The position numbers were made by a program, and so were the translations under genes. Positions 59,193 through 64,000 of a DNA stretch of 64,000 nt are shown piece after piece. Origin of the DNA: an uncultured Bacteroidales bacterium. GTDB lineage: Bacteria > Bacteroidota > Bacteroidia > Bacteroidales > Paludibacteraceae. Within the stretch, counting starts at the first letter, position 1, and every line of letters begins with the position of its first letter. The stretch is taken from assembly GCA_900319105.1 (NCBI GenBank), contig ONND01000004.1, positions 1 through 64,000 on the forward strand. The letters run 5' to 3'. The notes beneath the pieces were generated by a model. That model ran no database searches, was not told the origin of the DNA, and saw only the letters and a program-made list of their open reading frames with translations.

Positions 59193-61112
59193 TTACTTGA
59201 GGAACTTCTTGCCGTTGCGGATAACAACACCCTTATAGTCCTCGCCAACTTCTTGGCCAAGTACATTATAAAGTTTGTTGTTGTTCTGGAAGCTTACATT
59301 CTCAATACCTTGCGGCATATTGCGGGTTTCAACAACCTTGAAGATTAACTGACGACCATAACGTGACAATTTGATTTCGTCGCCTACTTCAGGTTGATCT
59401 ACGTCTGTATCTGATCCATCGCCCCAAATGTAGAGGTTGTATGCACCGAAATAGCTCCAATAGGTATAATCATAGCCTTCCTGAATGATTCTGTCATATC
59501 CGGTCATATCAACTTGAGCCCAGTCCGGAGCCTGAATGTTGAAGTTGTATGCGTACGAAATAGTATCATATAACAATTCTGTTGCGCAAACCGTTGGAAT
59601 ATAGCCCTTGAAGAAACCATCTGCATGGTATGCAAAATATTCGCTGGATTCAGGATCATATTCTACAACCACGTTAATCGTATCGGATGTATATTCATTA
59701 GGCATATTAAACATCTCCGGATTGTGAGCGGCATGCTCAAATGTGTACATAACACCGTTCAACATAATAAACGGATCATACGGAGCATAATGATGAGCTT
59801 TACCCTCATTGTCAACAACTAACGTCTGGCCACCGGTGTATGGGTTACGTGCAGCCCAGATACCGAACTTGTTACCGGCACGATTCAAACCATTTACGAT
59901 TACCTTAAATTCGTCATTTACAACGATACCCTCAGTAATTGTGCCATAAGCATCCTTTTTCTGAAGTTTGAAAGTAACCATCTTACCTGGGTAGGATAGC
60001 ATTGAAGCGGTATCATTGATCGTGGCAATAGAACTGATAATGGGCTTGTTGTTTTTATCCACTACAACAACCAGCAAGGAATCAAAGATAGGGTCTGTGT
60101 ATTCGAGATCGCTTTGTAATGCAACCAAAGCGATAGAGATGTCTTTAATATACAATGGAGACATCGGTTTCTCATAATAAGTATACAGCATTGCGGGCTG
60201 AATAGTATCATAAATAGTATCTACAATAACGGGGTCGAGAGAAGTAGTATCCAGACCCGGTACTACTACAGCAGTACTACCGAAAATGTAGGAGATATCA
60301 TATTGCTTCTCATCAATACTATCAAGATCATAGATAAAACCTCTTCCCTTTCCAAATTTTGGAGTGGAGAAGATTGCATTAGTAAGAGGCCACATACCAT
60401 CCTCACCGATTTCATATCTCTCATACGGCGCCAAAATACCGCCAACTGTCATAACGTCTACCAATTTCGTTGTGTCAGGACGGGAGGTCTTATTGCCAAT
60501 CAAGCGGAACATGTTTTTTCCCTCCGTATTGCTGGCATTCTGGAGAGGCATATGCCAACTATAGAGATAATCAAGATTTGCTTTCCCTGCAGCAAGAGTG
60601 TCAACGAAATTACCGTCAGCATCGATACTCCAGCCACGCTCCTGCAGACCGTATTTGGTATAGCAGGTTGTATAATCTACAGCAGTTGCGTTCTTGCTGT
60701 AGTTCGGCCATACCCATGTCTCAACACCGTTTAACCAGGAACCTACTACGCTCGGATATACTTCGAAGAGTCTTGTGCCGAGGACATTGTCAATACCGGT
60801 AAAGAAAGTACCATCTGGTTTGAAGTAAGAAGCTACAGGACCATCGGCTTGTACGGCTTTACGAGGATTTTTGATTTTGGCAGCCTCGTTTTTGAGCGCT
60901 TGCGACTTCTGTTCTGCGCTGACAGTCTTAAGAGTATACGATTTAACTGCCTTTTGGCTTGCGTCAAAACTGATACGCTCATGATCTTTCGCAATTTGCT
61001 CTTTTACTTGCAGGTTAGTATTTTCAACCTGCATTTGTCTTGCAGTAGTGGGGGCAGCAAAGATACTACTTGCCATCATAGCCACACTAAAAAGAGAAAT
61101 AATTTTTTTCAT
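59193..61112 (-). CDS. Secreted protein with C-terminal sorting-like tail
   Basis: 639 aa. Signal peptide MKKIISLFSVAMMASSIFA, then a basic region (20-90), a large beta-rich body with many Asp/Thr/Tyr, and a C-terminal NKLYNVLGQEVGEDYKG then VVIRNGKKFLK. That ending resembles the short tail of Bacteroidales surface proteins (x-YN-x-x-GQ...KG-x-x-I-x-NGKK) and loosely the T9SS C-terminal domain. With sprA in the same window, export by T9SS is possible. No catalytic motif is recognised. Last gene of the operon, 31 bases after the DUF4302 gene. Confidence 0.7.
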   Translation of the reverse strand: MKKIISLFSVAMMASSIFAAPTTARQMQVENTNLQVKEQIAKDHERISFDASQKAVKSYTLKTVSAEQKSQALKNEAAKIKNPRKAVQADGPVASYFKPDGTFFTGIDNVLGTRLFEVYPSVVGSWLNGVETWVWPNYSKNATAVDYTTCYTKYGLQERGWSIDADGNFVDTLAAGKANLDYLYSWHMPLQNASNTEGKNMFRLIGNKTSRPDTTKLVDVMTVGGILAPYERYEIGEDGMWPLTNAIFSTPKFGKGRGFIYDLDSIDEKQYDISYIFGSTAVVVPGLDTTSLDPVIVDTIYDTIQPAMLYTYYEKPMSPLYIKDISIALVALQSDLEYTDPIFDSLLVVVVDKNNKPIISSIATINDTASMLSYPGKMVTFKLQKKDAYGTITEGIVVNDEFKVIVNGLNRAGNKFGIWAARNPYTGGQTLVVDNEGKAHHYAPYDPFIMLNGVMYTFEHAAHNPEMFNMPNEYTSDTINVVVEYDPESSEYFAYHADGFFKGYIPTVCATELLYDTISYAYNFNIQAPDWAQVDMTGYDRIIQEGYDYTYWSYFGAYNLYIWGDGSDTDVDQPEVGDEIKLSRYGRQLIFKVVETRNMPQGIENVSFQNNNKLYNVLGQEVGEDYKGVVIRNGKKFLK

Positions 61113-61143
61113 TTTTGCGTTTGTTTTTAATTAATAATTAATT

Positions 61144-62526
61144 TTATTGGGCGGAAATCTTTATCCGCTTATTACTATCATTTGTACCTATTAAATAGAG
61201 TTGTTTTGCATTCAAAGTAGAACCGGAAGCACTGGCTACATTAAATTCGCCTGTGATAAGCGCTTTCAAACGCTCCAAACCGACATCTTCTTTTCCAACA
61301 CCGCCACCTGCACGTTGCAAGAATTCACTTGCATACATCGGGTTTTGGCCTTCTACTGACGGATATTTGTAACTATACGACAATTGGGTGCCATTAAGCG
61401 TGAAATCCATAACGAAGAACGCCTGGGTTAAACCATTACTACCGTTGAATTCTATGTTGATACGATCTATTTTGGTTACCACTTCCGGTTCTCCTTCAGC
61501 TTCCGGATCTTTATACGTACTATCTATACGCTGTATGGTGATCTTACGCAAACTACCTCCGGAACTCTTAAGAGCATTGGCAATCACGTCGTATGCAGCT
61601 TTGCTGCTCTCGCCCATATCTTTCTTGTCTACCGTCCACTGGATATGGTTATCCAGTTTTGCATTAAGAATCTCAGCGATAGTCATTGCCGATTCAAACC
61701 GGGCACTAATTCCGGCATCTACGCACTCAAGCGCCGTCATCTCACTGTTAATCTTGAAATTAATAGCGTTGCCTCCTTGTGCCGGCATACCGGTGTTATA
61801 GAAAGTGACAAGATTTGGACGAATCACAAAAGGATAGATAAGACCTCTCTCATAATCTTCATCCATACGACCTGCATTATATACCACTTTCTTCTCGCTT
61901 CCAGGTGTGAGATATTTGAATGCCGTGCCATCATTGCCTGTTACGAGTAAGTCACGATATACATACACTTGGTTGAAGTACTCAATCCAATCTAAGCCGA
62001 CTTTCAGCGGGTAGAGTATGCAGTATGCTCCATGTTTTTTACCTTTGAGGCGCACTTTCTCCGGAGTGGCTTCCAGAATCAGAAATTCATAGTCACCCAG
62101 ATATCCGTCTCCTCGCTCGTAGTCAGTATTTCTGCTGTTGGGATTAGGATCTGGATCAGCCCATTTATGCATGACATTGTTATAGGTGTCAAACGACAAA
62201 ATGGGACCATAGTCTGAAACAACAACCCAGGTGCTATTTCCGTCCGTCATGTACTTGTTTGCTGTCGTTTGCGGATTGCGTGACGCTACGAAAACATTTC
62301 CCTTTTCATCAAATTTAATTAATACACTATATCCGCCGCTCTCGGGATTCGGAAAATAAAGCATCTCCCATCCGTTCGCAGGAGCAGTAAGTACATCCCT
62401 GGCATTATCCAATGCCTTCTGGGCACGTACGGCTGCGCTATCAGCGAATAAATCTTTCTCCTCGCGTCTACAAGCGCCAAATACGCTCGCAAGGGCAATC
62501 ACTAATAGAATATATTTTGCTTTCAT
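61144..62526 (-). CDS. DUF4302 lipoprotein
   Basis: 460 aa. Lipobox VFGAC with Cys19. The first 170 residues hold the DUF4302 pattern (ANGWEMLYFPNPESGGYSVLIKFDEKGNV, LSFDTYNNVMHKWADP, DYEFLILEATPEKVRLKGKKHG). DUF4302 proteins occur in SusC/D operons with a zinc metallohydrolase lipoprotein, exactly as here. They are thought to be surface or periplasmic binding proteins, function unproven. Lies 13 bases after the metallohydrolase gene. Confidence 0.88.
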   Translation of the reverse strand: MKAKYILLVIALASVFGACRREEKDLFADSAAVRAQKALDNARDVLTAPANGWEMLYFPNPESGGYSVLIKFDEKGNVFVASRNPQTTANKYMTDGNSTWVVVSDYGPILSFDTYNNVMHKWADPDPNPNSRNTDYERGDGYLGDYEFLILEATPEKVRLKGKKHGAYCILYPLKVGLDWIEYFNQVYVYRDLLVTGNDGTAFKYLTPGSEKKVVYNAGRMDEDYERGLIYPFVIRPNLVTFYNTGMPAQGGNAINFKINSEMTALECVDAGISARFESAMTIAEILNAKLDNHIQWTVDKKDMGESSKAAYDVIANALKSSGGSLRKITIQRIDSTYKDPEAEGEPEVVTKIDRINIEFNGSNGLTQAFFVMDFTLNGTQLSYSYKYPSVEGQNPMYASEFLQRAGGGVGKEDVGLERLKALITGEFNVASASGSTLNAKQLYLIGTNDSNKRIKISAQ

Positions 62527-62539
62527 ATCTTATCCTCCT

Positions 62540-63451
62540 TTATTTTTTTTCGTGAAGGAATCCGAGACTCATGATCATGTCCCAGTCCAGATTAGCTTGG
62601 CGTTTCTGTACTTCTGCGTGGAGTTGGTCGAGATCCAACTGCCATCTGTCTGCCAACCAATCACGGCAAATTCCCAATTTCTGAAGAATAATCTGATCTC
62701 CTTTTTTGCCGTCCAGACTAGCTGCTTCAAGAATACCCTGCCATTGTGCGTCTGTTTTAACAATATAGTTGGCAATCGTCTCTACAAAATCCTCACGAGC
62801 CTGACTGCCGGCGTAGGGAGATATAAATCCTGTCTGCCATGCAACAGTGTCAGAGGTATATTGCCATCCGTCCGGATTGTAATCAGCTGCGCTAATCTGC
62901 TCAAACTCCTTCGGATAGGTCTTTTTCTGGTGCAGGATATGAGAGAACTCATGGTGCATCGTCTTGAAGATATACTCATTCATCTGATCAATGTCATTTG
63001 TCTTCATCTCGTTAATCTTCATCAGAGTGATTTTGATACCGCCTTCTGCCTGACCGATTTTCTCAGTTCCTTGCGAGGCATTGATCATCGCGGATCCGAT
63101 GAGCTGGATGATACGCGGACCGTTCTCATAGAGGAAGCCCGGGGTGGCTACCGAATCATATACGTCGTACCAGAGGTACAATGCTAAGCATGCTACAGTA
63201 TCTGCCTTAGACAAGCTCACGGGTACTACGTTGTAGTTAGGATCCGTACCATTGTCATCCAGACGATAACGGAAATCTACGTTATACGGGACGGTGTAGT
63301 ACTTGTGGAGCCACTGATCAAATGGATAGGAGTATCCCGTCGTATCTACTACCGGATCAATAAAGATAGACTCGCTGAATTTATCCTTTTCGCATGAAGC
63401 GAAGCCTAAAAGCAATACGCTCAATAGGGCTATTTGATATATTTTTTTCAT
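62540..63451 (-). CDS. Substrate import-associated zinc metallohydrolase lipoprotein
   Basis: 303 aa. Lipobox GFASC with Cys20. The zinc motif HEFSH (167-171) is preceded by FKTMH and followed by ILHQ. The remainder (FDQWLHKYYTVPYNVDFRYRL, ICRDWLADRWQLDLDQLHAEVQKR) matches the zinc-binding lipoproteins that accompany SusC/SusD pairs. Likely a surface or periplasmic peptidase-type enzyme for an imported substrate. Lies 17 bases after the SusD gene. Confidence 0.88.
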   Translation of the reverse strand: MKKIYQIALLSVLLLGFASCEKDKFSESIFIDPVVDTTGYSYPFDQWLHKYYTVPYNVDFRYRLDDNGTDPNYNVVPVSLSKADTVACLALYLWYDVYDSVATPGFLYENGPRIIQLIGSAMINASQGTEKIGQAEGGIKITLMKINEMKTNDIDQMNEYIFKTMHHEFSHILHQKKTYPKEFEQISAADYNPDGWQYTSDTVAWQTGFISPYAGSQAREDFVETIANYIVKTDAQWQGILEAASLDGKKGDQIILQKLGICRDWLADRWQLDLDQLHAEVQKRQANLDWDMIMSLGFLHEKK

Positions 63452-63468
63452 ATTCTTAGTCCTCCTAA

Positions 63469-64000
63469 TTAGTCGTTATCCTGAATGGTTAGTTGTGCAC
63501 CCAATCCCATGGATTCCGCTGCAGAATAAACCGCAGGCTGCGAGGGCAGGGGCAGACTACCACCTTGAGTTGCCGTATTGACCTTATCACCTACGATTAC
63601 ACGCGGGTTTGCGGCCATGCCGGCTAAGATTACCTCTTGCGGCAACTGGATCGCACGACGGTCATCATTCCAGATCAGCTTATGTGCCGGATCCGTTCCC
63701 TGTGCGTGTGTGATCTCAATACCGTAACGCTTGATATCATGCCAGCGGAGTCCTGTATGGATGGTCTCTAAGCGGCGGAAATGCAGCACACAATCGATCA
63801 CTGCTTCTTGATCAGCGCTCAATACCCAACTCGGGCAGATATCTGTATTGTGCAGTACCGGTACCCAGTTCACGTTAGCGCCTTTGTGATAGAATTTCTT
63901 AATTTTTCCCAGCGTCAGGTCAACGACTCCATCAGAAATGGTATCCATGGAATTATTGACATTATAGCCTTGCGCCCATATACGCAGGTCATTGACCGCG
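63469..64000 (-). CDS. SusD/RagB-family lipoprotein, C-terminal part
   Basis: The reading frame is open through base 64000 (AVNDLRIWAQGYNVNN precedes the first internal Met), so this is the C-terminal 176 residues of a longer protein. The diagnostic end of SusD/RagB is present: RRLETIHTGLRWHDIKRYG, then IWNDDRRAIQLPQEVILAG and NPR. Surface lipoprotein that hands a nutrient to a SusC-type TonB-dependent channel, which should lie just beyond the window. First visible gene of the operon. Confidence 0.92.
   Translation of the reverse strand, partial: AVNDLRIWAQGYNVNNSMDTISDGVVDLTLGKIKKFYHKGANVNWVPVLHNTDICPSWVLSADQEAVIDCVLHFRRLETIHTGLRWHDIKRYGIEITHAQGTDPAHKLIWNDDRRAIQLPQEVILAGMAANPRVIVGDKVNTATQGGSLPLPSQPAVYSAAESMGLGAQLTIQDND

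Overview
The window looks like chromosomal DNA from a member of the Bacteroidota, probably order Bacteroidales. Six promoters carry a TAnnTTTG -7 element, five of them with TTG or TTTG 19-20 bases upstream. There are also T9SS/gliding genes (sprA, gldG), a SusD-type lipoprotein operon, DUF5683, DUF4861 and DUF4302 families, and the Bacteroidota order of division and wall genes. The family cannot be fixed from sequence alone.

Region by region. (1) 1-4322, plus strand: a tightly packed accessory operon with a frameshifted YjbR/MmcQ-like remnant, an AlkZ-related winged-helix protein, two unknowns, an alpha/beta hydrolase, an ICMT-like methyltransferase, an AlkD-type alkylation-repair protein and a small YqiA-like esterase. 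(2) 4323-6472: a non-coding repeat-rich stretch, a tyrosine recombinase and tRNA-Gln(CUG), the usual layout of an integration site. (3) 6606-15352, minus: ruvA, sprA (2549 aa T9SS translocon) and a NadR-like kinase. (4) 15577-28396, plus: an apparent 12.8-kb operon of thiL, kdsC, an IspD/TarI cytidylyltransferase, a GT4, kdsD, then an AT-rich module (nucleotidyltransferase-aminotransferase fusion, opine-dehydrogenase-like enzyme, CDP-polyol phosphotransferase), a YfhO membrane protein, a second GT4 and a GT2. This is an envelope polysaccharide locus. (5) 28393-42407, minus: a long close-packed run of a parvulin foldase, gldG, a LysM/binding protein, a PorT-like barrel, kduI, kduD, DUF4861, GT9, parA, parB, DUF5683, mltD, a MerR regulator and an acyltransferase. 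(6) 42594-58782, minus: the wall/division cluster four-helix protein, mraZ, rsmH, ftsL, ftsI, murE, mraY, murD, ftsW, then a separately promoted AsmA-like gene, murG, a second AsmA-like paralog and nrnA. murC, ftsQ, ftsA and ftsZ are not here. (7) 59193-64000, minus: the distal part of a SusC/D-type operon (SusD fragment, zinc metallohydrolase lipoprotein, DUF4302 lipoprotein, secreted protein with a sorting-like tail).

Three signals stand out. First, arrays of 7-base tandem repeats occur at about twenty places, between genes and in frame inside housekeeping genes (rsmH, murE, gldG, nrnA and others). Second, the fusion/opine-dehydrogenase/phosphotransferase module at 19930-24034 reads as an undescribed pathway for a CDP-activated amino-alcohol or opine decoration. 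Third, four minus-strand promoters share not only the -33/-7 boxes but nearly the whole 20-base spacer. Inverted pairs of TGGGG-N5-TGGG boxes beside the mraZ-cluster promoter are likely MraZ operators.
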